The notes under the pieces are model-generated. The model was not told the origin of the DNA. It did not search any database and was given only the letters and a program-made list of their open reading frames with translations. From positions 11,417,194-11,481,193 of the forward strand of contig NC_135552.1 of NCBI RefSeq assembly GCF_964340395.1: a stretch of DNA of 64,000 bases, written 5' to 3'. Source of the DNA: Glandiceps talaboti. Taxonomy: Eukaryota > Hemichordata > Enteropneusta > Spengelidae. Shown here in pieces: positions 12,312-26,130 of the stretch (position 1 is the first letter of the stretch; each line of letters begins with the position of its first letter). The position numbers and the translations under genes are program-made.

Positions 12312-13018
12312 ACTAAACGGGTAAAAACCTAATGTCCATACTAACATGTAACCATTCAGGGGATCAGGGTGTTTAGATTTGATTTCTTATGACTGACTCT
12401 GGAAAAGTTGAAAGACCCAAGTACATTTGTATGAAATGTTATAATGTGGTCTAGAACTGCTCAAGTTGTGTTTTGGTGGTTTAGAATCCAAAATTTTGAC
12501 TTGCCAATAGTGTTGTATAATTACAATGTATGAACATATGATGTATGGCTGGCTTCTTGCCAATCCTTATTGACATTAACATATCCAGGCATTTTTTTGA
12601 GTAGTTTTGATAATAACTTTGAAGTTTGAGAGGGTCAAACAGGATTTCAGCATGCCAAAAGTAATCTAGTGTGTAGTTGAAGAGTAGTATTAAATAAAAT
12701 CTAGTCAAATTCCCGCTGGCATGTTATTTTGGCTCCTTACCAAAATTGTTGTAAAACATACCAGAAACTGCAATTTTATCCCTACGTGCAGTCCAGTTCT
12801 TAAACTTCTACAAAACACTGCTATTACTGTTAGGTATCAGTTGTTTATTGAGCATTGAGTAATGTTTTGTATTTTATTTAGCTCTTTTTCGTACTGTTCA
12901 AAGCTCTTCACAGTTTATTACCCCAGGCATGGGCCTATAACAGCACAGCAGTCCTGTAGCCTTTTGGAAGAGACAGTCCTTTGCCACCTCTGTAGGTGCA
13001 AAGGATTAGAAGGTGTGA

Positions 13019-13342
<324 letters not shown>

Positions 13343-13599
13343 TAAACTGTGTAAGTTTGAATTTCATGATATGAAGTGTTGACTTTAGTGATTGCCATAG
13401 TTACATGTTTACCTAGCCCAGAGATTCATCTTGCAGTGTAATTAACTCAAGAAACTCTAACACCAAGGAAAGTCCCTTGGCTAAGAAGTTGTACCAGAAT
13501 CATAGTCAGTGGTCACAAGGACAGTTTTCATGGCATGGAGACTGGTGACAGCATGTGTCAGTGAAGTCAAAAAAACGGTGATCATACGGCGAGTATGTG

Positions 13600-14130
13600 T
13601 GATGTATCCCCTCATACTCACAGAGAGTTTTATTTGGGTCAGAGTCTAGCCATGGAGAGTATCATTTGGGTCACAAGAAAGGAAGAGAGATAGCATATGG
13701 GAATAAACAGAGAAGGTCATTTGGGGTCATAGGAAAGTTGGTGAGGGTGCCATTTGGGTCAGTCTGACTATGGAGCAGGTCATTTGAGTCACAGGGAAAG
13801 GGGGAGAGAGAACATATAGGGATATAGAGAGAATGTTATTTGGGGGCAGTCTAGCCATGGAGAGTGACACTCATTTGAGTCATACTGTAGGAAGAAATAC
13901 TAGTAGTATGACAGATCCAGGCCTATGTAACCACTCACTACCCCACCAACAAGCTTGTGAGAGAGTGCATTGTATAAGCAGAAGGAATGCTCAGATTTTT
14001 CAGGCTAAGGAAGAAAGAGAGAGGGAATATAAAGAGTATGTTATTTTTGGTCAGAGTCTAGCCATGGAGAGTGTTGGTTAGGTCACAGACTGTAGAAACA
14101 GAAAGTATCAATGTTGTCCTAGAGAGAGTC
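13600..14130. repeat. degenerate tandem repeat, GTCAGTCTAGCCATGGAG type
   Basis: At least four diverged copies of a segment with CATTTGGGTCA, GAAAGGRAGAGAGA, ATATGGGRATA and GTCTAGCCATGGAGAG, irregularly spaced by about 100 to 190 bases. Confidence 0.7.
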
Positions 14131-14459
14131 ACTTGGTTCAAAGACCTTTGTGTCTGTAGAATGTAACTACATGACTGTATAAATGATATACAGAAGTTGA
14201 GAGGTAGTTTACAAAGTGTTACAAAATAACAATATCTTTGCATAAATTGCTACAAACTATATTGTTTTGTATTTTCTATGTTGTTCATACCATCAGAAGT
14301 ACTTTGAGTAATGCATTTATAGTAATACATAACTGTATATACAAATCTCCAAATACAAAATATTATACATATTTCCATATTTATGAAGTTAATCTTTCAA
14401 TAACAGTAAAAATAACATTGAGTAGAAGTTGTGTGCATGCATTCAACAGTTCAAAGTGG

Positions 14460-14880
14460 GTTTTGCAGACTGAGGTTGTACGACAGAAGGGCCCGAATTT
14501 AGGTGGGTTCGTAAGCCATATTACTGATGTCCACCAAACCCATATGCGGGCCGTAAAGGTTTTATCATGTACCCCATGTAGTGGCACAGAAACATGATTT
14601 GAATTACATAATCACATAAATTGGCAGTGATATATTATTTTAATTGCAAATATGAAAGATAGTGAAGAAATTAACATGCTAAATCACTGAGCGAACCGAT
14701 ATCGATGAGTGTGCCATTTGCCATATTTGGGCAAAGTGTGGCGGGCTGTTATATGGAAAATTAATGCTTGGGTTCGATGTGCTAAGTCCTTTGAATTGCG
14801 TTGGAATCGATACTGGGGATATGATACTATAAAGTATCAATTATTTGTTCGTATTGGTGAACTCATATTGACAATACCAC
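14460..14880. other. CpG-richer unclassified segment
   Basis: This stretch holds roughly 14 CpG dinucleotides in 420 bases, clearly more than the flanking intron. I see no Par-3 homology and no consensus splice pair around it. Open frames are short. A relatively young insertion is the simplest reading, but no family can be named. Confidence 0.35.
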
Positions 14881-15185
14881 TTGGAAAGAATGATAATTGA
14901 CATCATGTAATAAACAATTTAAAAAATCTGATGCATCAACAATGTGATCATTTTGATGAAGTCAGCAGACACATTCCTGTCAGACACTGTGGTACGGCAA
15001 TCACAAATACATGTCTGGTATGCTACAGATAATTCCAATGTAACATTATTAGATGTCTATGAAAATTTGATCTGTGTGACGCCATGTGCTATTTTTACAG
15101 CATGTAATTGCAGGAGTGTGTCTGTAGAAACTAATCAGTTCTTCATAGTATACATTCAATCAGTATAATGTCGTGTCTGTCTTTA

Positions 15186-15725
15186 TTGGCTTGACCCAGA
15201 AAGGTTATGTCAGGTCATAATTGTTATCATCATTAAGGTCACGATAAACTTATCTCCACTTTTGATTATGGGGGAGGGGGGGGGGGGGGTGATATTGCTG
15301 TAGCCATTGGGAGTATCTTGTCGTAACCCAAAAAGTCTATGTCAGATTAAGAATGTTATCATAACTTGGGTCACTATAAAATATTATTGGCATGATTGAG
15401 AGCAATAATTTGCTGCAAAGTGAGTCTCTGGAGTGTATTTTCTTGACCCAAAAGTCTATATGGGGTTATGATTGTTACTGTCACTCAGGTCACGATTAAA
15501 AGTTATCTCATTTATGAGTGGGGGAAATAATATTGCTCCAAAGTGAGCTGAAGCGTCTGGAGTATCTTGTCTTCTTGGATGTCTTTCCCAGGTCACAATT
15601 AAAAAGTTATCTCATTTTAATATGATTGAGGGAAATAATATTGGTCCAAAGTGAGCTGAAGTGTCTGGAGTACATAATATTTTGACTTGACTCAAAAAGT
15701 CTTTGTTGAGTTATAATTATAATCC
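15186..15725. repeat. diverged tandem repeat, about 120-bp unit
   Basis: Four to five copies with the order TTGACCCAAAAAGTCTAT, GGTCACGATTAAAAGTTATC, GGGGGAAATAATATTG, CCAAAGTGAGCTGAAG and GTCTGGAGTA. Copies differ by many substitutions and by a G-run expansion in the first. Confidence 0.75.
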
Positions 15726-15947
15726 TTTAATTGTCACTGAGTCTAATGTTATCGCTACAATGTGAACTTTGTCTTTGGGCTTTAAAAATCCACTTGACAT
15801 CACTTCAGTCTTCTCATATCACTTCTTGTAAATTGTAATTTACTCAAATATGATTCCGTCCTTCATCTTGAGTACATGTACTTCGTAAGAATTAGGGGCG
15901 TTCGCACAATGTCATACAAGCTCGATAAAGCGAACTTTGTTCATTAT

Positions 15948-15973
15948 GGGGGGGGGGGGGGGGGGGGGGGGGG
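15948..15973 (+). repeat. poly-G run (26)
   Basis: Uninterrupted run of 26 G on the sense strand. Such runs are prone to assembly and sequencing error, so the length is uncertain. Confidence 0.9.
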
Positions 15974-17389
15974 CTGGTGTCAATGCAATTGCTGAACTTC
16001 ATTTTTGCACTTCTAACCAGATTTTGACAGAAAACTTTCATTTCTTCAATAATAAATATTTACTTCAAATGTGAGATATGGTGCTGGGTTTCTGGTTGTA
16101 TTTTAATGTGTTTACAATCATGTTTTTACATTATATCGATCCGTAGTAGTGTGACCACTACAGTTTTCATCATAGTTTACATCATATATAAACAGTAGAT
16201 GTCTCACTTGTGAATGTTCATTTAGAGGATGGGGGAGGTTTTTTTTCACCTAAATGGATGATGTTCATTTGTTGAGCTTGTGCGACATTGTACGATCGTC
16301 CCTTACATTGTTGTTGAATTGATTGTATTTTACTGTATTGCTCATGAGATGGCTGCAATACATACATGTTGTAGCTTATATTACTATATTCCATGTAAAT
16401 AAAGCAAGTTATATAAAATCGGGTGTAAAAGCTACTGTATCAGCATTACAGATGTCTTCGGAAACTTTTAATTTAATTTACTGATCCATGTAAGATGCTA
16501 TTAAAGTAAAGTTACATGAAACTGAGTCTAAAATTCTACTGAAAATTTACATATCTATATGGTTTGTATACGTACATATATATATAACGCATATATACAT
16601 ATAAATGACAGTTGTGAAAAATTAATGTTTCACTAGCTGTTATTTATATTAATATTTCACATCATCTTAATATAGTTCATTTTTACAGACTGTAAGAATC
16701 AGTGAAATAAGTTACAATACAAAATGTATAGTAACTCAAAAGTGGGGTGTACGTTTTGTCTGTAAAGCTTTTTCTCTCCGGATGTAATTACATTTATAAG
16801 ATGGATAGTATACATCTAAATAGACCTTCTGTTTTATTCCTTTGTACGATCTCCTGTGGACCAGAGGACCTGCTGTTCAAATGCATCTTTTTCATTTACT
16901 CATGTCAGTTTTATGAACTTTGGTATTTAAAGTAAAGAAATGAAAAATCACAGTATCATTCATCAAAACCCATATTCATGATTTTCTCATTATTGGCAAA
17001 AAATGATAATTATACTTTGTAGGAAAAGTATACCTGTACCTATCAGCTTGACAAGAATCCTACATTGTATAACCGAGTTATGAATACATATTGCATTACA
17101 CCCTGAGGCATACCATGATATTGCTTTCAAATCAGACTGTACAATGCTGTCAGCATACCTGTTACATTCTTGAAATGTGAAAAAGTCGTGTAATATTTTC
17201 AAATTATTATATGTCACCAAATGTCAAACATTTTGATGAGTGTTGGAATAATTGATGAAAAATCGTGAATTGTTGAAAGTACGAGGTAATTTTTTGTATC
17301 GCATTATTGTATTATAAAATGTCAAAAGTTGAGAAACTTTTTCATGTCATTATATATACTGGTATCACATTACAAAAAAGATCATAAGG

Positions 17390-17720
17390 GAGGAGAGGGT
17401 GGGGGTATTACAGTGGGCTCTGTCTGTTCGTTCGTCTGTGCATAATGCATCATTTCTAAGACATGCAATATCCAATTTCTTTCAAACCTGGCACAAAGAT
17501 GATATGTTATAATGGACATATGCACGTCAATTTGTTTTACAACAATGCAAATTTGTCCGAATAAGGTCATATTTATAGTTATGTCAATATTTATGGCATA
17601 CATGTAACTCAAAAACTGTAATACATAAAGACTTTATTCAAGTGTCTACCCCATATTATATCAGGTACAAGCTTCCTTTTAAGACATTAACCTTTGACCT
17701 TGACCTTCATGGTCATTATC
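17390..17720. repeat. probable dispersed repeat with TGACCT half sites
   Basis: The organisation (CTGTCTGTTCGTTCGTCTG, then TTTCTTTCAAACCTGGCACA, then a TTTGACCTTGACCTTCATGG end) resembles common interspersed repeats of marine invertebrate genomes. Two direct TGACCT half sites at 17695-17706 are followed, after 3 bases, by TGGTCA at 17710. No other copy is in this window, so the assignment rests on general resemblance. Confidence 0.35.
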
Positions 17721-18085
17721 AAAATCAAGCCAATTCTTGCCTATCACATATATTGTATAGACAATGTTTCTGTAATACACAGCAATGTGTCGTTCTCATT
17801 CTGTAATTGTAGTGGTGTATTTATTTGTTTATTAAAGTGTTCTATGTGGACTTATCATTCTCTTCAAATTATAAATACAGTTCTTAGTTTAGTATACAGA
17901 GAAACAGCTATCTCCATCTTACTAGGACACAAATTATATAGAATTATATAAATAAATAGTTGTTACATGTGTGCATTGTAGATTGTAGTATTGGGGTAAA
18001 AATCAGTTTGAATTTTTGTGTATTATAGCACCTACATGTATTAAAACAGGATGTATTAATATCAATTGGTCTATTTTTCCTTCAG

Positions 18086-18249
18086 ATAACAAGTTACATG
18101 TCCGGCATGGCAGTGAGCCAGCATTGAGATCAGTGTCTCCGATATCCCATGAAGGAGAGAGTAAATATGAAGAGGACGAGAAGGAAAAGAGGTGGTCAAC
18201 AGTTGCTGCCTTTGAAGGCACACGAGAACTAGTCAGCAGTTCACCTCAG
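18086..18249 (+). CDS. pard3: Par-3 exon C: N-terminal 14-3-3-type site and WSTVA motif
   Basis: 164 bases, phase 1 to 0, TTCAG acceptor and GTAAGG donor. The peptide starts DNKLHVRHGSEPALRSVSP and has KRWSTVAAFEGTRELVSSSP later. Vertebrate Par-3 reads LHVRRSSDPALIG and RWSTTAGF at the same places. RHGSEP fits a mode-I 14-3-3 ligand (R-x-x-S-x-P). In Bazooka and Par-3 the equivalent serine is known to be phosphorylated by PAR-1, which blocks lateral complex assembly. Between the two motifs is a charged stretch (KYEEDEKEK). The site is conserved here, though the first arginine pair is R-H rather than R-R. Confidence 0.96.
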
Positions 18250-19929
18250 GTAAGGAAATATATGGTTGACTTTTGACCTTTGCACTCTGACCCACTTTAA
18301 TAGTGATCTGCTCCTTAGCTTAAATCACACAATGAAAGAGTTAGCTGATAATACAGACCAGATGATGATTTACAGTGGTGAAAGTAAGGACCTGGAATAT
18401 ATTAGTAGAAGATGACTTGGGTAACATTTGGGCTAAACTGAGAGATTGCTTGTTGTTAGCATTCCTTCTAACCATATGCTAAACACCCTGTAACAAGTGG
18501 TGAAAGGAGTGTACACATTGGAGAATCTTTCAGGCTATATGTTGGGCTAGACTGGAGTACACTGGACCCAATATATGTGTTGTGTACCATAGCTTATTTT
18601 AGAACCCAGACAGAATTGACACGTTAATGTATAGTATGACATGACAGTGAGGGATTTTCAGGGCTTGGACTATGATTTAACACATAGGCTTGGTAATCAG
18701 ATTTTAGCCAAATGAACTGTTTCAGCTACAATTATCAATCAATTTCCATTTGTCTAACAGACCTTATAAATTTCAATTTTGGTAGTCATACTGTTTAGAT
18801 GTGTTGTTTAGTAGTGTATATACTCTGGGCTATTGCCAATTTCAAGCCACGGGATGTTACAATACGGGATCAGGGTGACCAAATCGTTGTTAGAGGTTTT
18901 AGCCTGTGTAAAATTATTATGACTTGAGTCAGATCCAGTGTTCTTCAGGTACTCAAGGATTTGTTTTGAAACGTTTCAAGTTTTATGTGTCTTATAGTTC
19001 ATTATCTGAGTCCTGGTTGAATCATGTAATGAGGTTTTTAAATTGTGAAGGTCACAAATAATGACGTACATGTACTAGTATATCTCAAATAAACGCCAAC
19101 CAACCGCTGTAAAGATTTAATATTGTACTTACTATCTTTCATGATGTCGTATCTGTAGCTAATGAGTGAAAGGTCTATTGTTATGAGTTGTTGTTATGGA
19201 TACAGTATGATGACATCATCCATTGTTACTCCGATCCATAAATCAAGCAGAGCAAGATATTCATATATAGGCATAATTTTGAAATCATCTTTGGACATGT
19301 TATAAATTTCGTTCTAGGACTTGAAAGAAAACTGTGTTGTGTATGTAATGACATGAAATCAGTGTTTGTGATAAGGGTGGTAAATGGGTAAAATGTATCT
19401 ACGTGTTCCCATGGCGTTTTTATGTTGGTTTCCAACTAACCCAAATTATGGTACAATGGTATTGAAATCTTTGCAAGTTTTTCCAGATTTCCTCCTTCTG
19501 TTTAGTTCTACACTAAAATGATGGTACAAGATGTAAAAATCTGTGCAAATATTACCAGAGATTTCACTCCTGTGTGTAATACTGGGGTTGAATACCAAAC
19601 CTTAACATAGTCTTTGATACCGTATAAACACATACATATAGTTCATGTTGATTATTGTGGACAGGTGAATGATCTCAAGTAGGGTCAGTCATATCCAAAG
19701 TGGAGGTAGTCTTGACAGTCACTGAGGGCTTACCAGAGTTATTTGTGATGGTACTTAGATAAGCTATCAGAACTTTTAAATGAGTCTAAATACAGAAGAC
19801 TTCAAAATAGGTCAAGGGTAGTATAAGGAGTTCCAAAGATGATCTTATCTTTTACTGGTTGTTTGGGATCAAGGTGTTCTACAAGTACACATACATGTAG
19901 CCGTTTTCTTGATCAGGGTGTTATACTTT

Positions 19930-20205
19930 GTGGATTGGGTTTCTATTTTTGGATTGCAATTTTGTGTGTTTGTGGATCAGAGATTCGATATTGTGGATTG
20001 GGTTTCTATTTTGTGGAGTATGGTTTCTGTTTGTGGATAGGAGTTTCTATATTGTGGATTGGTTTCTGTTTGTGGATCAGAGTTTCTATTTTGTGATTGG
20101 GTTTCTGTTTGTGGATCAGAATTTCTATATTGTGGATCAGAATTTCTATATTGTGGATCAGAGTTTCTTTTTTCTGGATTGGTTTTCTATTTTGTGGATA
20201 ATACA
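19930..20205. repeat. about 30-bp minisatellite, GTTTCTRTATTGTGGAT
   Basis: Eight to ten imperfect copies built from TTGTGGATTGG or GTGGATCAG plus GTTTCTATTTTG. Both strands are open in places purely because of the repeat. Confidence 0.85.
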
Positions 20206-20704
20206 TCAAGCACAACTAGCACAGGATGATGATGCATTCTTGATAAGTAAAAGTATACCTGAGTCTGTCAAAGCAGTGTGTGAAGTGTGAAAGACAGGAA
20301 GTCCTCCAATGTATTTTGTATACATATTATACCTGTCATTAATACACAAACATCTCTCTTAGAGTCTTACTGTAATTACATTACACAGTGTGAACTTTGA
20401 TAGAGAATGAATCATATATGAGCAACTTTTCACAACTTACAAATTAGATTTACATGTAATTACACAATGTTGATAGAAAGTGAGCCATACATGTATGTGA
20501 GCATCTTTTCACAGCACTTACTACATTAACAAAATTTTGATCATAAAATATGTTTTTGAAGCAGCCAAGAATATTTTCATTAAATTAATGTCAAAATTAT
20601 TTCCTCTGTGTTTACCAGCAACATCAATTTTATCACTCTGAATAATGTAAATTTGTAAATATTGAGTGTTATGAAGATAATTTGTCGAGATTCATGACTG
20701 TCGG

Positions 20705-21131
20705 TTCATGAAATCATAGTCTAGGTCAAAACTGACCGTATTACGTACTCAATGTACTCCATTACTATCGCCAATCTAGTTAAGGCAGTCATTCGAGCAC
20801 ATATTTCAGTGCTCCTTCCAACCGTGTTCATATAAACATAATGATGTCATGGCATGTCCCAGTGTGATTTTAGTTTAAACAGACTGGCGATGGAGTCCTG
20901 GATGGACATTTGCATATGAGTGCAGTACGATGACGACAGCCTGTCATTTTGTGATGGAATTTGTGATGGATTACTACTGACATGTGCCCTTCATGCCTCC
21001 CTCACTACAGGGGAATACCACAGATTTAACACCTTTCGCAACTGCCTTGACAAGACTTGAGATAGTAATGGCGTACATTGACTCTTGAGTATGTAATATG
21101 GCCAGTCTGGACCTAGACTAATGAATTCATG
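20705..21131. mobile_element. foldback element with about 90-bp inverted arms
   Basis: The left arm (AGTCTAGGTCAAAACTGACC onward, 20705-20800) pairs with a right arm ending in GGACCTAGACTAATGAATTC (21035-21131). The arms also share TACTCCATTACTATC and TTAAGGCAGT on the left with their complements on the right. No open frame, so a MITE or foldback transposon is likely. Confidence 0.75.
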
Positions 21132-22140
21132 GCCAGGTTAACTTAAAATGTTCACATCCTCAGCTCTTCTAAATAACATTAATACCTGCATGTAGTATAT
21201 ATAATTTAAGGTATACTTAAATTTCAAACTGAAATGACAAAAATCAAAGGTCCAGTTAGGAGTAAGACTAGCATTTACATGTAGATGTGACAACAGTTGT
21301 CTGCATGGCAGAGTTTAATACTATAGAAAAAGTCCAGAAGAAAAGAATGATCTTATCAAATCCTTATGGCTGCACTGGTAAGATAACACTAATGTGAGAA
21401 CCTGGAATTAAAACCCTGGCCTATAAGTACATGTATATATACCGGGGTACTGTATACATGTATATATAGCTGTGTGATACTATAATGCATACAGCCATTC
21501 ACATACCCCTCCCAACCACGACATTGAATGTGTGCTATTTTGATCTCATTGTTTATGCAACTGTTTCACAACCACAGCATATTGTAGGATATTCCATATT
21601 CATTGAATACAATGTATGGTTATATAAGGTTTGCTTGAATTCAAAGACCATCTTTATTTAGCAGCAGGAACATGTGATTGACATTTTAGCATTGAGAACA
21701 TTCAAACAGATACTTTATCATTCTTAAAATAGCTACAGTTTATAACCTTATGGCCCAAGGTACTTTCGTTTCATATTGAATATACTTACGGTATTCCTTA
21801 TAACGATTAGTAGAGCTCTGACACCAGAATTTATATATATGATCTGAATATTTTATGATATAATTCTGTGATTACCAATAAAATGGAAACCCCATTGGGC
21901 AGCATTGCTTCCTAGGCCTCTTTGTGCATATAAATGTATATCCACCTTTGTCAGACATAGTCATGTCTAAAAATGTAGTGTTCAGTATACATGTACATGT
22001 TGTACACTGACTTTTAGTTGAAATTGGGTCTTTGTTACAGATTGTGCCAGTTTAAATACTAAGTTACATCAATTTGTTAAAATCTTTTGCATGTGACAGG
22101 ACGACTCTTCAATTCAAGTCAACCATGATTTATGATTGTA

Positions 22141-22251
22141 AGATCAGTCAGTCAGTCAGTGTGTTACTCAGTCAGTCAGTCAGTAAGTGTGTGTGTTAGT
22201 CAGTCAGTCAGTCAGTCAGTCAGTCAGACTGTCAGTTAGTCAGTTAGTGCA

Positions 22252-22304
<53 letters not shown>

Positions 22305-22305
22305 A

Positions 22306-22337
<32 letters not shown>

Positions 22338-22358
22338 AGTAAGTGTGTTACTCAGTCA

Positions 22359-22443
<85 letters not shown>

Positions 22444-22827
22444 ACAGACAGTCAGTTAGTGCATTAGTCAGTACATCAGTCAGTCAGTCAGTCAGTCAGT
22501 CAGTCAGTTGATTAATTAACCTATTAATTGTTCAGTCAGTTAGTCATTCAGTGATTCAGTCAGTGTGTCAGTGAGTCAGTGCATCAGTCAGTCAGTTAGT
22601 CAGTCAGTCGATCAATTAAGCTATCAAATATTCAGTTAGTCAGTTAGTGAATCAATCCATTGATCAATTATACTAAAAATCAGTCAGTCAGTAAGTCAGT
22701 CAAATAATCAATCAATTAGTCATAATTCACTTTGTAATTATGTCAACCAACCAACCAACCAACCAACCAACCAACCAACCAACCAACCAATCAAACAATA
22801 CATCATTTAATCAATATGACCAATCAG

Positions 22828-22894
<67 letters not shown>

Positions 22895-22900
22895 GCAAGT
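22141..22900. repeat. compound tetranucleotide tract (TCAG, CCAA, TCAA)
   Basis: A long interrupted TCAG run (22141-22620), then a run of twelve or so CCAA units (22743-22790), then TCAA units (22826-22893). The three motifs differ by single steps, suggesting a common slippage origin. Confidence 0.95.
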
Positions 22901-24482
22901 CATTTAGTCAGTCATCAGTCAATCAACAACAGATCTTGAATACTTTGCACACCACATTAACGAGAAATTAGATCTCCTGAAAAGTTCTTGTAGCATGTGT
23001 TGGGACACATGCTAGCAGTGTGTTGAAGAAAACATACAGTAATTTACTCCATTATGCCCACAGAATTATATGTATACAGCCTTTTACCAGAAGGTCAAGA
23101 ATTTCAAAGTCCCCTAATGCAACAATGATTGACAAGTAAAAGTAAATTATGTGAAAACATGCCTCTCAGCACTTGATAGATTATTTCACTATTCAGCAAA
23201 CTGATGTCTGAAAGAGACGAGATTACATGTTGTCAAAAATAACATGTATTGTAACATAACGTTATTTCAAATTAGATGCACTGGAAAGATTTCCAGTGAA
23301 TAGAAAAAGGATTGGGGTTGACGTGAAATGATCAGATGAGAGATAAGGAGTGTCGGTACTCGTCCTGTGAGATGAATTGAGATGGATGAGAGTAGGTTGG
23401 AAGACTTGTTACCTTGAATTAATTATCAGAGCTGTGATAGAAGCAGTCTCAACGGTATTCATGTATAGTGTGTGTGTGTCGAGGTGTACATATGATGTAG
23501 ATTGCAATCAGTTGTGTTCGTAGCTGCTGATGTCGTTTCTTGTGTGACGCAGCATTGCCGGGGACTCCTGATGAATATGTCAACAAGGACCTTTTTTGCA
23601 GAAATTGTGTTTACATGTAGATGCCAGGTGTGATGAGCATCACATAACATTTCCTTGTTAGAAAAACTGGAGACACTGTGTATGAATTGTGCGTAGGTTT
23701 GGTATCTAAAATGATGAAATCTATGTTGTGTGTGGTGTGGCCTACAGCACCGTGTATTCTTCTCTCTGTTGCATCGAAGCTTGCACAGTTGGTAGGTACT
23801 TGTGTTATTTTTTTCTTGCATTTTGCATCACAAATCTCAACTCTCTATTTAACTGAAATTGACTCAGATTCTTTATTCTTATATTTATCGTTACCCTTTA
23901 TAGATGAGTGGTCATAGAAATCAGTGTACCTTTATTACAATATCTAACAACGTAATGATTCAATTTATCACCATCATCGTTTGTTTTTACTGACTGAACA
24001 AGCCATACAGGATTCGCTACTCAATGAGATGTTGTGTATAGTAAAATAACAAATTTTGCTCAACTAAAAATGTCAACTTGTTTTCCTTGTTCTAGAATCA
24101 TATGTCATTATAGTTTTTAACTCGGAGTGTAATAAATTATCTAGTGCAATCCAAGTATTAAAATCTCACCGCCTTCTTAAGCTGTTATTGTATACAAGGT
24201 AAATTATTTATACTGTGAGTTCGGAACTACTGCATAATTTTACTCAGCCTTGCACACAATTATTATCCTTCCAGTTAATATAGATATATGAGACAAATGA
24301 CAATTTAATCGTCTTGTTTAAGATATATTATTGAATATATAAAAAACAAAAGTAGTAAAGTGAATTCTTACATCATGCTATTAAAGCAAGCGTAATGAAA
24401 TGTATTCGTTATCACTGTACTTTAAGCTTGTTGTTCTTTTAGAATACGTTAACTATAATACATTGCCATGAGTTTTACTGTA

Positions 24483-25100
24483 AGTAATTGTATCAAAGAA
24501 ATAAGAAATCTGTAACTCCCCTGTGTATTTATTGCATAGTAGTAGTACTTGTTTCATCAATTACATACAATGTGATGTTCTTTGGTAAAAACTCTCTATA
24601 AAGAAGTGAATCTCTTCAAATATACTGTTCTGTGTAGTATAAATACACAGCTGATATTAAACAACCAAAGCATCAGATATGACTGGTGACAGTTCAATGC
24701 TGGATTGAAAGGGTATAAATTGTTATTGTATATATCAATATATTGTAATTAATTATTTATAATTTCAAAAATTTAATCTAGTATAAGTTAACTTTTATCA
24801 TTTCCATGGGTAATAAAAAGATGTAATTGTGTCGTAGAAATGAGAAATCTAACTCCCCTGTGTAAGTATTGCGTGGTAAGAGTACTTGCTGTAATTACAT
24901 ATAAAGTGATATTCCTTGGTAAAAACTCTCTCAACAAATAATTTCCAAAGAGGTTGAATCTGAAGGTATAAATACACAGCTGCTAATAATCAAAACATGA
25001 GATACATGTATGAGTGATGACATTGCAATACTGGATTGCCAAGGGTTGTGAATTGTTGATATGTGTATAAATATAATTTTAAAATGATTTTGAAAAATTA
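24483..25100. repeat. diverged tandem duplication, about 340-bp unit
   Basis: AGAAATCTGTAACTCCCCTG at 24504 matches AGAAATCTAACTCCCCTG at 24843. The following GGTAAAAACTCTCT, TATAAATACACAGCTG and CTGGATTG blocks recur in the same order. Substantial divergence indicates an old event. Confidence 0.82.
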
Positions 25101-25282
25101 CAATTAAAATTTACATATGAGTTTAGTTTGTTGTATATTCTAGGATCAAAGAATACAAGGTTGTTCACCTAAATCTCTGTATGTACTATGACAAATGAGT
25201 ACAAAAACATGAATATAAAACTTCCAACTTGAGTTTGTTACCGAATCAAGGTATACTCATAAATTGGTATACATTTTAAAGA

Positions 25283-25324
25283 TGTTGTTCCATATTTTTT
25301 GTTCAACCTAGCTCGTGCATGGTA
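25283..25324. repeat. fragment of foldback family 1, inverted
   Basis: The reverse complement of this segment matches the right end of the element at 7631-7950 (CATGCACGAG ... TTGAACAAAAA). Probably a decayed arm. Confidence 0.55.
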
Positions 25325-26058
25325 TAAGTGTTATAAATGTCTGTAAAAACAGATATAAACCTCAACATTAAAGCTTACGATATGAGTTACGACTAGATTA
25401 AGTTGTATTCATGAATTTATATACATCTAATTTAAATAAATGACTAAAATAAAACACTATATATATATAAATATTACATTATGAGTTTAATAAACAGCGT
25501 AACACTTACCCACAGGATACATATTGTACTCCTCTATGTATACATGATGTATACTGTACAAAAATTAATATAAACTTCCAATGTTAAAACCGTTTATTGC
25601 TGAATCCAAAGGATGCCAGTTGTCTTCATAAATCTATATCTATAGAATTAAACAAGTACCAAAACAGTCAAGATTGATGAATAGGAATAGGCCATACATA
25701 ATATAGCTATAAACTTTACTCTTCTTTATTGCAAAAAATTGATTAAACATTACATTCTGATGTACTGTACCACAATTTATGTGTTTACTGTTTTGTTCCA
25801 GACTTTGTGTAAACATTCATGGAAAAAAAGTGATATGAATATTTAAAATTTTAAAAATAAATGAGTTTTAATGACTGCATAATGACTAGATGTTTATCCT
25901 AGTTTTGTGACATTTTTCACATTAGTTAATTGATTAATGAACTTATCATTATAGATAAATATGGTGTACTTATATGTATTAATGTTTTGAGTAAGTCTCC
26001 AAAGATATTGAATCAAATTAATATGGTACCGTTTTTAATCCTTTCATTGATCATCTTG

Positions 26059-26059
<1 letters not shown>

Positions 26060-26130
<71 letters not shown>
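26060..26130. repeat. GATT tetranucleotide run
   Basis: About 18 uninterrupted GATT units. It is complementary in sequence to the TCAA/AATC run at 22826. Confidence 0.97.

Noticed and set aside
23459-23917. Overlapping open frames of 120 and 79 codons on opposite strands
   Set aside because: No homology recognised; both are within chance length for this amount of sequence.
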